Assembly (NCBI GenBank): GCA_002441445.1
Contig: DJWC01000071.1
Span: forward strand, 244 to 24,665
Direction: 5' to 3'
Source of the DNA: Pusillimonas sp. UBA6240
Lineage (GTDB): Bacteria > Pseudomonadota > Gammaproteobacteria > Burkholderiales > Burkholderiaceae_B
Length of the DNA: 24,422 nt
Made by a program: the position numbers and the translations under genes. Positions 1 to 8,297 of the stretch are shown piece by piece; the stretch's first letter is position 1; each line of letters starts with the position of its first letter. Below the pieces are notes generated by a model. That model saw only the letters and a program-made list of their open reading frames with translations. It was not told the origin of the DNA and searched no databases.

Positions 1-1014
1 CCGGCCAGCAGCCAGGTGGGCATGGCCTTGGGGCTGGGGCGCGCCGGATGGCGCGGACTTGTGGCGGCCTGGGCCGGGTTCACTTTGCCGTCCGCGTTGG
101 CATTGATCGTATTCGCCTATGGCATCGCTGGATATCAGGGGCTATCCGAGTCAGGCTGGGTGCATGGGCTCAAGGTGGTGGCGGTGGCTGTGGTGGCGCA
201 GGCCGTATGGGGCATGGCCAAGTCGCTGTGTCCCGACCGCCCGCGGGCCGCCTTGGCGATCCTGGCGGCGCTTTTGACCTTGGCCCTGCCCATCGCGGCG
301 GGTCAGCTTATCGCCATCGCCGCCGCCGGGCTTCTTGGGCGCTGGATACTGAAGCTCTCCGAACCTGCCGGCGGCCAGGCTCACTTTTATCCGGTCTCGC
401 GCAAGGTCGGCTTTGCGGCCTTGCTGTTGTTCGCACTGCCGCTGGCTGGCCTGCCGCTGTGGGCGGCGGCCACCGGTTCCTCGGCCGTGACACTGGTGGA
501 AGGGGTGTATCGAGCGGGCGCGCTGGTCTTTGGCGGCGGCCATGTAGTCTTGCCGCTGCTGCAATCGGCCGCCGTGCCGGGCGGCTTTATAAGCAATGCG
601 GATTTTCTTGCCGGCTATGGCGCGGCGCAAGCGGTGCCGGGGCCTTTGTTCACATTTGCCGCCTACCTGGGCGCCGTGGCGGAAGGGCCGCTACACGGCT
701 GGAGCGGCGGACTTGCGCTGCTGGGCGTCATTTTCCTTCCCGGTTTTCTCGTGCTCGTCGGCGCGCTGCCTTTTTGGCAAAGCCTGCAGCAGTGGAAGGG
801 CATGCAGGCGACCATGGCCGGGATCAACGCCGGGGTGGTGGGCATCTTGCTGTCGGCGCTTTACGACCCGGTATGGACCAGCGCCATCCATGGCAAAGCC
901 GATTTCGGCCTGGCTCTGCTGGCCTTCGGCCTGCTGACCTATGGCCGCATGCCGCCGGCGCTGGTTGTGCTGCTTGCCGGACTGGCGGGCTGGCTGCTGG
1001 CTACTACCATATAA
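1..1014 (+). CDS. chrA: Chromate transporter ChrA, 5'-truncated by window edge
   Basis: Inner-membrane transporter of the CHR family, which exports chromate using the proton-motive force and gives chromate resistance. The reading frame is open from base 1 (P-A-S-S-Q-V-G-M-A-L-G), so the GTG at 16 is not the start; roughly the first 60 residues of a usual ~400-residue ChrA lie upstream. Visible family marks are the PASSQVG segment at the N-terminal edge, the GGGHVVLPLL segment and the VPGPLFTFAAYLGA segment opening the second half-repeat, with about ten hydrophobic helices overall. The two-domain long-chain CHR architecture is therefore present. It ends 66 bases before a convergent thioesterase gene. 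Family membership is secure; sulfate or another oxyanion as true substrate cannot be excluded. Confidence 0.9.
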   Translation, partial: PASSQVGMALGLGRAGWRGLVAAWAGFTLPSALALIVFAYGIAGYQGLSESGWVHGLKVVAVAVVAQAVWGMAKSLCPDRPRAALAILAALLTLALPIAAGQLIAIAAAGLLGRWILKLSEPAGGQAHFYPVSRKVGFAALLLFALPLAGLPLWAAATGSSAVTLVEGVYRAGALVFGGGHVVLPLLQSAAVPGGFISNADFLAGYGAAQAVPGPLFTFAAYLGAVAEGPLHGWSGGLALLGVIFLPGFLVLVGALPFWQSLQQWKGMQATMAGINAGVVGILLSALYDPVWTSAIHGKADFGLALLAFGLLTYGRMPPALVVLLAGLAGWLLATTI

Positions 1015-1080
1015 GGCATATGAGGCCGGGTATATATAAGCAGGCTGTAAGTAAGGCCATGGCGCAGCCCGGCGTCCGGC

Positions 1081-1551
1081 CTATTTCTCTTGCCTGCCGT
1101 GCATGACCATGATGGTTTGCTGCATCAATGCGCACAGGGTTTCCTTGCCGCCTTTTACGGCGACGACCTCCGCCTGTGTCACGATCAAGGTCCGGCCGGG
1201 GCGCACGACCTTTCCGCGGGCGATCAGCTTTTCGCCGTCCGCGGGAGCCATGAGGTTCATTTTGTATTCGACGGTAAGCACCGAAGCGTTGTCCGGCGCC
1301 ATGGTCATTGCCGCATAGCCAGCGGCGGAATCGGCAATCATGCCCACTACGCCGCCATGCACGAAGCCGTGCTGCTGCTCGACGCCCTCCCAGTGCGGCA
1401 AATGGATTTCGCTGCGGCCATGCCTCAGTTCGCCCAGGCTTGCCTGTATCAAGGCCATCGCATTCTGGCGCTTGAAACTGGCGCGCACGCGTTCGGCGGC
1501 GGCGGTGTCGAGAGCAATGGACGTGGGATTTGCGGACAATGGCTGGTTCAT
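1081..1551 (-). CDS. PaaI family (hotdog-fold) thioesterase
   Basis: Cytoplasmic acyl-CoA thioesterase of the PaaI/YigI-like hotdog family, hydrolysing CoA thioesters; the acyl group is not predictable. The 156-residue product has the family signature HGFVHGGVVGMIADSAAG (residues 61-78), where the HGG turn and Asp74 sit in the active-site region, followed by the core strands VLTVEYKMNLMAPA and GKVVRPGRTLIVTQAEV. I chose the ATG at 1551 because AGGA lies 8-11 bases upstream and the preceding 34 codons of the open frame have no family resemblance. It sits downstream of the flavin monooxygenase on the same strand, but 170 bases separate them and a hairpin lies between, so co-transcription is uncertain. 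It is convergent with chrA. Confidence 0.85.
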   Translation of the reverse strand: MNQPLSANPTSIALDTAAAERVRASFKRQNAMALIQASLGELRHGRSEIHLPHWEGVEQQHGFVHGGVVGMIADSAAGYAAMTMAPDNASVLTVEYKMNLMAPADGEKLIARGKVVRPGRTLIVTQAEVVAVKGGKETLCALMQQTIMVMHGRQEK

Positions 1552-1664
1552 GTGGCGGTCCTGAAAAGCTGGGATGATTTCCCTCGCGGCCCGCATAGGG
1601 TACATGAAGCGCATGGGCGATTGCCAGTGCTCCGCCTGGCGCCGTTCACGCAATCAAATTTCAT

Positions 1665-1691
1665 GGATGCGCCAGGCTGCACGCAGCATCC
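1665..1691 (-). terminator. Hairpin after monooxygenase gene, possible terminator
   Basis: GGATGCGC/GCG pairs with CGC-A-GCATCC (one bulged base, about ten-base loop), starting 31 bases beyond the monooxygenase stop codon on the minus strand. The run after the stem is AT-rich (CATGAAATTTGATT) but not a true T-tract, so rho-independent termination is only a possibility. Confidence 0.3.
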
Positions 1692-1721
1692 GGCTCCTCA
1701 GCCGCGCAATGCGCCGCCGCA

Positions 1722-2975
1722 TCAGCGGCGTGGACTGCGCACATGCTCGCGCCGAAAGCCCAGCCCTATGATACGGGCGGGCAGCGAGCGTATGAATGCG
1801 GACCGCAACAGCCATTTTGCGGCGGGCGGCAGTTCGACGGGCCGATCCCTGGCCGGGTTGGCCAGCGCCGGCGCGATGATGCGCCGCTGTATGAACACCT
1901 GGATGGCCTGGATGATCCTGGTCGGCAGCATGCGCCGCCGTTGCACGGCGGCCAGCACGGATTCATCGGGCAGGCCCGGCGCCAGCAAGGCGGGCGCCAG
2001 GATATTGCCCGCCGCTACCGCATCCTGTATGGCCAGATTGATGCCGACCCCTCCTATGGGCGACATGGCATGCGCCGCATCGCCGATCAGGAGCAGTCCG
2101 GGGCGATGCCATTGACGCAAGCGATCCACGCGCACCTCCAGCAGCTTGACGTCGTCCCAGGATGCAATACAAGCGACCCGGTCGGCCAGGAAGCCGACCC
2201 TTCCGGCCACCGCGGCCCGGAAGTCCTGGATCGGTTGCCGGCGCCACTGGCCGGCTTCACCCTTGGCGATAACGCTGGCGACCTGCCAGTAGTCATTGCG
2301 ATTGAGCAGGACCAGGAAATTGCCATAGCCCGGAACCCCATAGGTTCCGTCGGGATCGGAAGGCCGCCGCGGCAGCCGGAACCACAACACATCCATGGGC
2401 GCACCCAGGTTGCGGGGCTGCAAGCCGGCGTCCGCGCGCATCAGCGAACGCCGGCCGTCGCAGCCCACCACCAGATCGGCATTGATGCGGACCATGCCAT
2501 CCGGCGACCGGGCCAGCACGCCGGTGGCCCTGCCGTCCGGGCCGCGCAGCAGCCCGGTGGCCTCGTGCCGCATGTATAGCCGGAAGCCGTCATGGCCTTG
2601 CGCCTCGGCGGCAAGCAGATCAAGAAGGTCCCACTGCGGGACCAGCGCCATGTAGGGGAAAGGCCGCAAGCTGCGAAAGTCGCCGATGGCATACATGCCG
2701 TCGGCGAACATGCCCTCCAGCTGTTCGACCCTATGCTGCGGCAAAGCGTCGAACCGCTCTTTCAGGCCGAGCTCCGATAATATTTCCAGCGTGGATGGAT
2801 GGACGGTATCGCCGCGGAAATCCCTCAGGAAGTCGCCGTGCTTTTCCAGCACGGCGACCGCGACGCCGGCGCGGGCCAGCAGCAGGCCCAGCATCATGCC
2901 CGCCGGCCCGCCGCCGACGATGCAGCAGCGGGTATTTATGCTTCGCACTGGATTTTCCATTCGGCCAGTCTGCAT
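1722..2975 (-). CDS. FAD-dependent aromatic-ring monooxygenase-like protein (PHBH/UbiH family)
   Basis: Class A flavoprotein monooxygenase (FAD_binding_3), cytoplasmic, using NAD(P)H and O2 to hydroxylate a substrate I cannot name. The 417 residues match the family length (about 400). Visible motifs in order: the dinucleotide-binding GGGPAG (residues 21-26) with acidic Glu44 ending strand 2; the DG motif VVGCDGRRSLMR (169-180), which binds FAD and NAD(P)H; and the GD motif LLIGDAAHAMSPIGGVGINLAIQDA (295-319), which contacts the ribityl phosphate. The C-terminus is basic and helical. Start choice is uncertain: ATG 2975 and ATG 2960 both lack a good Shine-Dalgarno sequence. It could act on a quinone precursor or an aromatic acid; no pathway genes flank it. 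FAD-dependent oxidoreductase is the safe name. Confidence 0.85.
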   Translation of the reverse strand: MQTGRMENPVRSINTRCCIVGGGPAGMMLGLLLARAGVAVAVLEKHGDFLRDFRGDTVHPSTLEILSELGLKERFDALPQHRVEQLEGMFADGMYAIGDFRSLRPFPYMALVPQWDLLDLLAAEAQGHDGFRLYMRHEATGLLRGPDGRATGVLARSPDGMVRINADLVVGCDGRRSLMRADAGLQPRNLGAPMDVLWFRLPRRPSDPDGTYGVPGYGNFLVLLNRNDYWQVASVIAKGEAGQWRRQPIQDFRAAVAGRVGFLADRVACIASWDDVKLLEVRVDRLRQWHRPGLLLIGDAAHAMSPIGGVGINLAIQDAVAAGNILAPALLAPGLPDESVLAAVQRRRMLPTRIIQAIQVFIQRRIIAPALANPARDRPVELPPAAKWLLRSAFIRSLPARIIGLGFRREHVRSPRR

Positions 2976-3320
2976 GCGGGCGCTGCGGCCGTCAAGAAGG
3001 AAACCGCAGCAGGTAAGCGCATCTTACTGTGCGCGGATCACACGGAAGAGGCTGTTTCTCTTGGCTTTTCTTGCTTACATTTAGCAAATTCACAGGCGGC
3101 CAAGCGCTGTTATGATCTTTGAGGAAAGCAGTGCCACTCATGTAGCGTCTCCCAGCGCTGCGAATCAATAAAACAAGCAAACCGCAACACGGCCATTGCC
3201 TCGCCCGCGGGCCCGCCGAGAATCCGGCGCATCCACGGCAGGCTCCATTGAATGCAGCGCTTCGCTCGTCGCGGGACGTGCATTCCGCGCCCTTGGGCTG
3301 GCCGTGGCGGATCTGGACTA
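2976..3320. other. Intergenic region between divergent monooxygenase and transglycosylase genes
   Basis: 345 bases without a convincing gene. The minus-strand open frame at 2992-3180 and plus-strand frames here lack family resemblance and good ribosome-binding sites. The centre is AT-richer than its surroundings and contains a good plus-strand sigma70-type promoter (3089-3116). A purine-rich GAGGAAAG (about 3120-3127) precedes a four-codon GTG-CCA-CTC-ATG-TAG frame, which may be chance. Confidence 0.5.
3089..3116 (+). promoter_or_regulatory. Predicted sigma70 promoter
   Basis: TTCACA at 3089-3094 and TATGAT at 3111-3116, each five of six matches to consensus, separated by 16 bases. Transcription would begin near 3123 and leave a leader of about 200 bases before the transglycosylase start at 3321. 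Confidence 0.5.
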
Positions 3321-4055
3321 ATGATCGCCAAGCATCTTGAGAACATCTTACTCGCTGCGCCGGCTTTTGCCGTAAGTCGCAATATCCATCAAACCGCCGC
3401 CACGCTCATGCTCGCCGCGGGGATGCTCGCGCCGCCCGCCCTGTGGGCCGGCGGGCTGCAAACGCGGGATACTCTCCACGCCATGGAATGGACCGAGGTG
3501 AACATGGCCTCCATGGAGCACGCGGGATTGACCTCGCCACGCTACCAGTTCGACTTGCTGGAACGCAGGCCCTCGCAGAAATCCGAAGAAGAAGCGAAGA
3601 TACAAGCCCAGGCCGAATACCTGGCCGAGAAATATTCCCAAAGCATATCGGCGGTACGCAGCTATGTGGAGCTGGCCTGGAAGGAAGCCGCCAGGCGCGA
3701 TGGGCTGCCTGCCGAGTTGCTCATCGCCATCATGCAAAAAGAAAGCGCGCTGCGTCCGCAGGTACAGAGCCGCCACGGCGCCCAGGGGCTGATGCAGGTC
3801 GTTCGCCGGTGGCATCGCGACAAGCTGCACAAGTCCGAATCCCTGTTCGATCCGGAAGTGAACATACGGGTCGCGGCCGACGTTCTGGAAGAGTATCTGG
3901 AAGAAGCGGGCGGCAGCCTGCGCAAAGCCTTGGGGAAATATTCGGGCAATGCGCGCGGCTATGCCGCGACGGTATTGAAACAGTCCCATGCGCTCGCCCG
4001 TATCGCCGCCGAAGCGGCGGACGACACGGACGATCTGGTGGCGTCCAAGGGTTGA
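3321..4055 (+). CDS. Lytic transglycosylase SLT-domain protein
   Basis: Exported murein-cleaving enzyme of the Slt-type lytic transglycosylase superfamily, which cuts the MurNAc-GlcNAc bond to form 1,6-anhydroMurNAc. The 244 residues begin with a signal-like hydrophobic stretch (about residues 25-43, ending LWAGG). A charged helical region (85-125) follows, then the SLT core: GLPAELLIAIMQKESALRP with the catalytic Glu141, and the family GAQGLMQV at 153-160. The end of the domain (ALGKYSGNARGYAATVLK) has the usual Y-x-G-N-x-x-x-Y pattern, as Y-S-G-N-A-R-G-Y. I chose ATG 3321; an in-frame ATG at 3252 would add 23 Arg/Gly-rich residues unlike a signal peptide. The Shine-Dalgarno match is poor for both. 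It stands alone and converges on the catalase gene with only 10 bases between stops. Confidence 0.8.
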   Translation: MIAKHLENILLAAPAFAVSRNIHQTAATLMLAAGMLAPPALWAGGLQTRDTLHAMEWTEVNMASMEHAGLTSPRYQFDLLERRPSQKSEEEAKIQAQAEYLAEKYSQSISAVRSYVELAWKEAARRDGLPAELLIAIMQKESALRPQVQSRHGAQGLMQVVRRWHRDKLHKSESLFDPEVNIRVAADVLEEYLEEAGGSLRKALGKYSGNARGYAATVLKQSHALARIAAEAADDTDDLVASKG

Positions 4056-4065
4056 TGCGCGGCGC

Positions 4066-5565
4066 TTATGCCTCGCTCATCCCGGCAGCGGGTTCGGGCG
4101 CCTGGCCGCTGCGGACTTTTTCTTCGATGCGCCGGCCCACGTCCGCATCGATGCTCTTCCAATATTCGAATGCGCGCTCGAGAACCGGGCTGCGCACGCC
4201 GCCCAGCAAGCTGCCCGCAACCGTTTCCACCAGCCGTTCGCGCTGCTCGTCGTTGTAGACTTCGCGCACCAGGATGCCCGGCTGGCTGAAATCGTCGTCT
4301 TCCGCGTGCAGTTCGTAAGCGCTGCGCACCATATCGCCGTCCGCTTCCCAGCCGTCCTCCATTTTCCCGGTATTGTCGGCCCAGCTGCGCCCCTGGGAAT
4401 TGGGCGCATAGACGGGCTGGCTGCCGCTGTGCTCATAGGTCATGTGCCCATCGAACATATATGTGTTGACCGGCACTTTGGGCTTGTTGACGGGAAGCTG
4501 GTGGAAATTGGCGCCGATGCGGTTGCGCTGCGCATCGTTGTAGGCGAAGGCGCGGCCCAGCAGCATCTTGTCGGGCGAAAGGCCTATGCCCGGCACGGTG
4601 TTGCCCGGCGAGAATGCCGCCTGTTCGATCTGAGCGAAGAAATTTTCCGGATTGCGGTTGAGCGTCATCCTGCCCACCTCGATCAGGGGATAGTCCTTGT
4701 GCGGCCATGTCTTGGTAAGGTCGAAAGGATTGTAGCGGTAGGTTTTGGCTTCTTCGTAAGGCATCACCTGCACCGACAGTGTCCAGCTGGGGAAATCGCC
4801 TTTCGCGATCGCTTCGAAGAGATCCCTGCGATGGTAGTCCGCATCCAGGCCCGCCATTTCCTTGGCTTCGGCGTTGGAGAACTGCCGCATGCCCTGGTTG
4901 GTATGGAAATGGTATTTGACCCAGAAGCGCTCGCCCGCGGCGTTGACCCACATATAGGTATGAGAGCCATAGCCATTCATGTGCCGCCAGGTGCGCGGCA
5001 AGCCCCTGTCGCCCATCAAATAGGTGACCTGGTGGGCGGTTTCGGGATTGTTCGTCCAGAAATCCCATTGCATGTGGTTGTCGCGCAGTCCTGAATCCGG
5101 CAGGCGCTTCTGGCTGCGGATGAAGTGCGGGAATTTCATCGGGTCGCGCACGAAGAAAATCGGCGTATTGTTGCCGACCAGGTCGTAATTGCCTTCTTCG
5201 GTGTAGAACTTCAGCGAAAAGCCGCGCACATCGCGCCAGGTGTCCGGGCTGCCCGCTTCGCCCGCCACCGTGGAAAACCGCGCGAGCATTTCGGTCTTAC
5301 AGCCCTTTTGAAACAAAGCGGCCTTGGTATAGGCGGAGACATCCGCCGTGGTTTCGAATACCCCGAAAGCGCCCGCCCCCTTGGCGTGCGGCTGGCGTTC
5401 CGGCACTTTTTCGCGGTTGAAGTGCGCCATCTGCTCGAGGAAGTGCACATCGTGCAGCAGTATCGGCCCGTTCGGCCCGATGGTCAAAGAGTTGCGGTCG
5501 CTCGGGGCCGGCGCCCCGGAACCGGTGGTTGAACCTTGAGCGGTATCGTTCTTCGCGTGGGTCAT
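4066..5565 (-). CDS. katA: Monofunctional haem catalase
   Basis: Decomposes hydrogen peroxide to water and oxygen in the cytoplasm; no signal peptide. The 499 residues correspond to a small-subunit (clade 3-like) catalase. Catalytic residues are all visible: distal His60 in ERQPHAKGAGAFG, distal Asn133 in LVGNNTPIFFVRD, and the proximal haem ligand Tyr342 with Arg338 in GRAFAYNDAQRNRIGANF. Start ATG 5565 has GGAG nine bases upstream. The C-terminal tail is short, as expected for clade 3, without the flavodoxin-like domain of large catalases. The gene is divergent from the serine protease, and the upstream region contains an inverted repeat that may be a regulator site. The symbol katA is by family; katB would be equally possible. 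Confidence 0.95.
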   Translation of the reverse strand: MTHAKNDTAQGSTTGSGAPAPSDRNSLTIGPNGPILLHDVHFLEQMAHFNREKVPERQPHAKGAGAFGVFETTADVSAYTKAALFQKGCKTEMLARFSTVAGEAGSPDTWRDVRGFSLKFYTEEGNYDLVGNNTPIFFVRDPMKFPHFIRSQKRLPDSGLRDNHMQWDFWTNNPETAHQVTYLMGDRGLPRTWRHMNGYGSHTYMWVNAAGERFWVKYHFHTNQGMRQFSNAEAKEMAGLDADYHRRDLFEAIAKGDFPSWTLSVQVMPYEEAKTYRYNPFDLTKTWPHKDYPLIEVGRMTLNRNPENFFAQIEQAAFSPGNTVPGIGLSPDKMLLGRAFAYNDAQRNRIGANFHQLPVNKPKVPVNTYMFDGHMTYEHSGSQPVYAPNSQGRSWADNTGKMEDGWEADGDMVRSAYELHAEDDDFSQPGILVREVYNDEQRERLVETVAGSLLGGVRSPVLERAFEYWKSIDADVGRRIEEKVRSGQAPEPAAGMSEA

Positions 5566-5652
5566 GACGTATCTCCAATAGGTAGCGATGGGCGAAGGAT
5601 CGTGGCGAACACACTGGCGGCCGAGCGGCGCGGACAGGGGCCCTATGGGGCA

Positions 5653-5682
5653 CTATAGTTCAATCCATTTCTTATTGAATAG
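5653..5682. promoter_or_regulatory. Inverted repeat in the katA promoter region
   Basis: TTCAAT (5659-5664) and ATTGAA (5674-5679) form a perfect 6-bp inverted repeat with a 9-base spacer, flanked by two ATAG tetramers (5655-5658 and 5679-5682). On the minus strand a TATAGT -10-like hexamer (5658-5653) follows the repeat. A LysR-type regulator such as OxyR would fit a catalase, but the ATAG spacing (24 bases) does not equal the 22 expected from the OxyR consensus, so the identity of the binding protein is a guess. Confidence 0.3.
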
Positions 5683-5807
5683 ATCTGTATCAAGTATAAT
5701 CGCGCCGCAGTGATGCTCCAGGGGCCGCGCCTTCCCGCGCCTCGATCCCACAAGCCGGCCCACAAGACACACTCGCATGGTCCGGCTTATTTCGATCCGG
5801 ACGATAC

Positions 5808-7805
5808 ATGAATAAAAAACTACGGTATTGCCTGCTACCCTTGATTGCTTCAACGCTGGCCGCGTGCGGCGATGGCGGCGGCTCGGTCGGCGGCGGCCAG
5901 CCCACCCCCCAGACGGCTTGTGCGGAAACAGGCGACTACGCCTGCCGAACCGGCGAAACCGAGCCGCTCTATACATTCCAGTGGGCGCTGAATTACGCGG
6001 CCAGCTACTTCAATGCCTTCCCTGAGACTTTCGGCGGGGGACTGGACCTGAACGTGGAGCCGGTGCATCGGCAAGGCATCAAGGGCCAGGGCGTGAATGT
6101 GCTGGTGCTGGATTCCGGCACCGACCTGCGCAATGAAGACCTGCTGCCCAATGCGGACTTCGACATGTCATGGAATTTCCTGACACAGCAGAACGACCCG
6201 TATCCCAGTCTGGTCAAACCCGACGATGCGCCTCATGGCACCGCCGTCGCCGGCATGATTGCCGCCGCCCAGAACGGGAAAGGGGTCATGGGCATCGCGC
6301 CGCAAGCCAAGATAGGCGGCGCCAACTTCCTGGACGCCTCGGCGGAAGTATTCGCCTCCTATGGCGGCGCGCCCTGGTCCAGCAAAGCGCATGTCTTCAA
6401 TGCATCCTATGGCGCGGACAGGAGCACGGCGCCCTACGAGTCCGATGTCGGCAACGAAGAAACCATAGCCGGCCGCGGCCTGAAGAAACTGCGCGACGGC
6501 AAAGGCGCGGTGTTCATCAAAGCGGCAGGCAATTCCTTCGAGCCGGGGCTGTGCGGCAGGGGTCCGGCCTATTTCGATTGCACCAATCCCGCCAATGATG
6601 TGCTGGTGCTGGAATCCAACATCATCACGGTGGCCGCCCTGAATGCCCAAGGGAGGGCCAGCAGCTACAGCAGCGCGGGGTCCGTGGTCTGGGTGACCGG
6701 CATGGGCGGGGAATTCGGCGGTTCGGGCAACTATGGCGAAGGCGGCGCCGACAACGACGGGCCGACCATTTTCAGTACGGATTTGCGCGGCTGCATCCAC
6801 GGGTATAGCCGGGGCAATGCGGGCACCCCGTACCTGCGCGGGCAGACCGAGCGCAATGGCAAGCCGGACAACCCCAATTGCGACTACGCCTATATGAACG
6901 GCACTTCGGCGGCCACCCCCACCATTTCCGGCGTGGCCGCACTGATACTCAGCGCCAATCCGGCGCTGACGTGGCGCGACATGCGCGACATCCTGCGCGC
7001 TTCCGCGCGCAAAGTGGACGCGGACTATATCCACGGTTCCCCTTATGGCGGCACCATGCGCTACGGCGCCTTGCAGGATCTGTCCACCAATCAGCCCACC
7101 GACAAGATGGGCTCGCCCGCCGATATCCGGGACGGCGCCCAGGCCTTCCCGATGGATCTGGGATGGCAGAAGAACGCCGCGGGCTATGAATATTCCAATT
7201 GGTATGGCTTTGGCGTGCCCGACGCTGAAAAAGCGGTGGCTCTGGCCCTGGAGTATGGCAAAAATCCCAAACTGAGCCGTTCCGGCGATGTCCAAATCCC
7301 TGATTTCAGCAACTTTGCCTACTGGCAGCGGGACGATCTGGACGACCCCGACCCGGATTTAGAGAACGTGCATGTACGTATCGGGCCATTCCCGTACCAG
7401 CGGGTGACATCCTTGGGCACGTTCAAGTCCGGCGCGCAGACAGTGGATCAGTTGCAGGTCCGCCTGTCGGGTGAAAATGTCTGCCTGGGCAGCCTGGGTA
7501 TCGCGGCGAAATCCCCTGCCGGCACGGTTTCCCTGTTGAAGCTGCCCAATGACCATTTCAAGGCCTACGGCGTGAACCAGTTCACCGACTACGCCCTGGG
7601 CAGTTTTGCATTCTATGGCGAACCGGCGCAGGGCGACTGGGAAATATTCGCCATCGCCTCCAACCCGGATACGCAGATCGAAGTGGCCGAAATCATCAAT
7701 AACGTACTCGTTGTCCGGCCATCCGATCCTTGTCCTTCGACGGACGGCAACGGCCAACCTTTGAATTTCCATTTGATCGTCGAAACGCGGCTCATTGCGC
7801 AGTAG
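5808..7805 (+). CDS. Kexin-like S8 serine protease lipoprotein with P-domain
   Basis: Predicted surface or periplasmic endoprotease of the subtilase family, S8B (kexin/furin) type. Residues 1-20 form a lipoprotein signal with lipobox LAAC (Cys20); Gly at +2 fits outer-membrane sorting. After a Gly-rich linker comes EPLYTFQWALN (52-62), the start expected for a mature kexin-type domain, so there is no room for a propeptide. The catalytic triad is Asp102 (VLVLDSGTD), His143 (APHGTAVAGM) and Ser367 (NGTSAATP), with oxyanion Asn242 (AAGN). Paired cysteines are likely at 38/46, 249/258 and 329/358. Residues about 500-640 resemble the proprotein-convertase P-domain (LGSLGIAAKSPAGTVSLL, then FYGEPAQGDWEIFAIAS). 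Length is 665. The start at 5808 has GGACG just upstream. The next gene, 30 bases on, is its probable chaperone. Family resemblance is to Aeromonas sobria ASP. Confidence 0.88.
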   Translation: MNKKLRYCLLPLIASTLAACGDGGGSVGGGQPTPQTACAETGDYACRTGETEPLYTFQWALNYAASYFNAFPETFGGGLDLNVEPVHRQGIKGQGVNVLVLDSGTDLRNEDLLPNADFDMSWNFLTQQNDPYPSLVKPDDAPHGTAVAGMIAAAQNGKGVMGIAPQAKIGGANFLDASAEVFASYGGAPWSSKAHVFNASYGADRSTAPYESDVGNEETIAGRGLKKLRDGKGAVFIKAAGNSFEPGLCGRGPAYFDCTNPANDVLVLESNIITVAALNAQGRASSYSSAGSVVWVTGMGGEFGGSGNYGEGGADNDGPTIFSTDLRGCIHGYSRGNAGTPYLRGQTERNGKPDNPNCDYAYMNGTSAATPTISGVAALILSANPALTWRDMRDILRASARKVDADYIHGSPYGGTMRYGALQDLSTNQPTDKMGSPADIRDGAQAFPMDLGWQKNAAGYEYSNWYGFGVPDAEKAVALALEYGKNPKLSRSGDVQIPDFSNFAYWQRDDLDDPDPDLENVHVRIGPFPYQRVTSLGTFKSGAQTVDQLQVRLSGENVCLGSLGIAAKSPAGTVSLLKLPNDHFKAYGVNQFTDYALGSFAFYGEPAQGDWEIFAIASNPDTQIEVAEIINNVLVVRPSDPCPSTDGNGQPLNFHLIVETRLIAQ

Positions 7806-7835
7806 CCGGCGCCGCCATTTTTTCAGGACCATGAC

Positions 7836-8297
7836 ATGAAAAAGAACTGTCGGTATCTATTCGGGCTGCTGGGTTTTTCTTTGGCGCTGGCCGGCCATCC
7901 CGCTTGGGCGCTGACGGTCGGACAGAAGCTGTCGGCGGAGGAAATTGCGCAGTGGGGGGAGCTGCCCGCTTACGACATAGGCGGAAGCCAGATCCGCGTC
8001 CTTCCATCGCAGCAACCGGGCAGCGAAGCGACCTTGCTGCTCAACGCCCAGGGCGTGGTAGGCAGCAGCCGCAATGAAGTCAGCATCTCGGACGCCCCCG
8101 CGGAACGCGTCCGGGAACTGGTTCAGCGGACCCTGCCCCGCCCGCTGTCGGTACAGCACTATGAACCCACAGGCATCACCGTCCTGCGGTATGCCGACTT
8201 CGGCCAGGCCGTCGAAGGCCTGAACGCGCTCAAGGCGGCGCTGCCCGGCGCCAAAGTGCGCCTGCCGGTGCAGTTCGGCAAGCGGGTTCCGTATTAA
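7836..8297 (+). CDS. Small exported protein, probable external chaperone of the adjacent protease
   Basis: 153 residues with a clear Sec signal peptide (MKK...LALAGHPAWA, cleavage near residue 25) and no lipobox. The mature protein is about 128 residues, with no domain I can name. Its middle alternates short strands and helices (ILLNAQGVVGSS-like, ISDAPAERVRELVQRTL, ITVLRYADFGQAVEGLNALKAAL), which would suit the small alpha/beta fold of subtilase propeptides. It ends QFGKRVPY, with the dibasic Lys149-Arg150. The gene follows the kexin-like protease by 30 bases with AGGA at 7825-7828, so the two are probably one operon. Established precedent: the propeptide-less kexin-like protease ASP of Aeromonas sobria needs ORF2, a similar-sized protein encoded directly downstream. 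Assignment as chaperone or inhibitor is inferred from context, size and export, not from alignment. Confidence 0.65.
   Translation: MKKNCRYLFGLLGFSLALAGHPAWALTVGQKLSAEEIAQWGELPAYDIGGSQIRVLPSQQPGSEATLLLNAQGVVGSSRNEVSISDAPAERVRELVQRTLPRPLSVQHYEPTGITVLRYADFGQAVEGLNALKAALPGAKVRLPVQFGKRVPY

Noticed and set aside
3988..5094. Long plus-strand open frame (368 codons) opposite the catalase gene
   Set aside because: Antisense shadow of a catalase with all catalytic residues; GC-rich codon bias keeps the opposite strand open and the translation has no recognisable motif.
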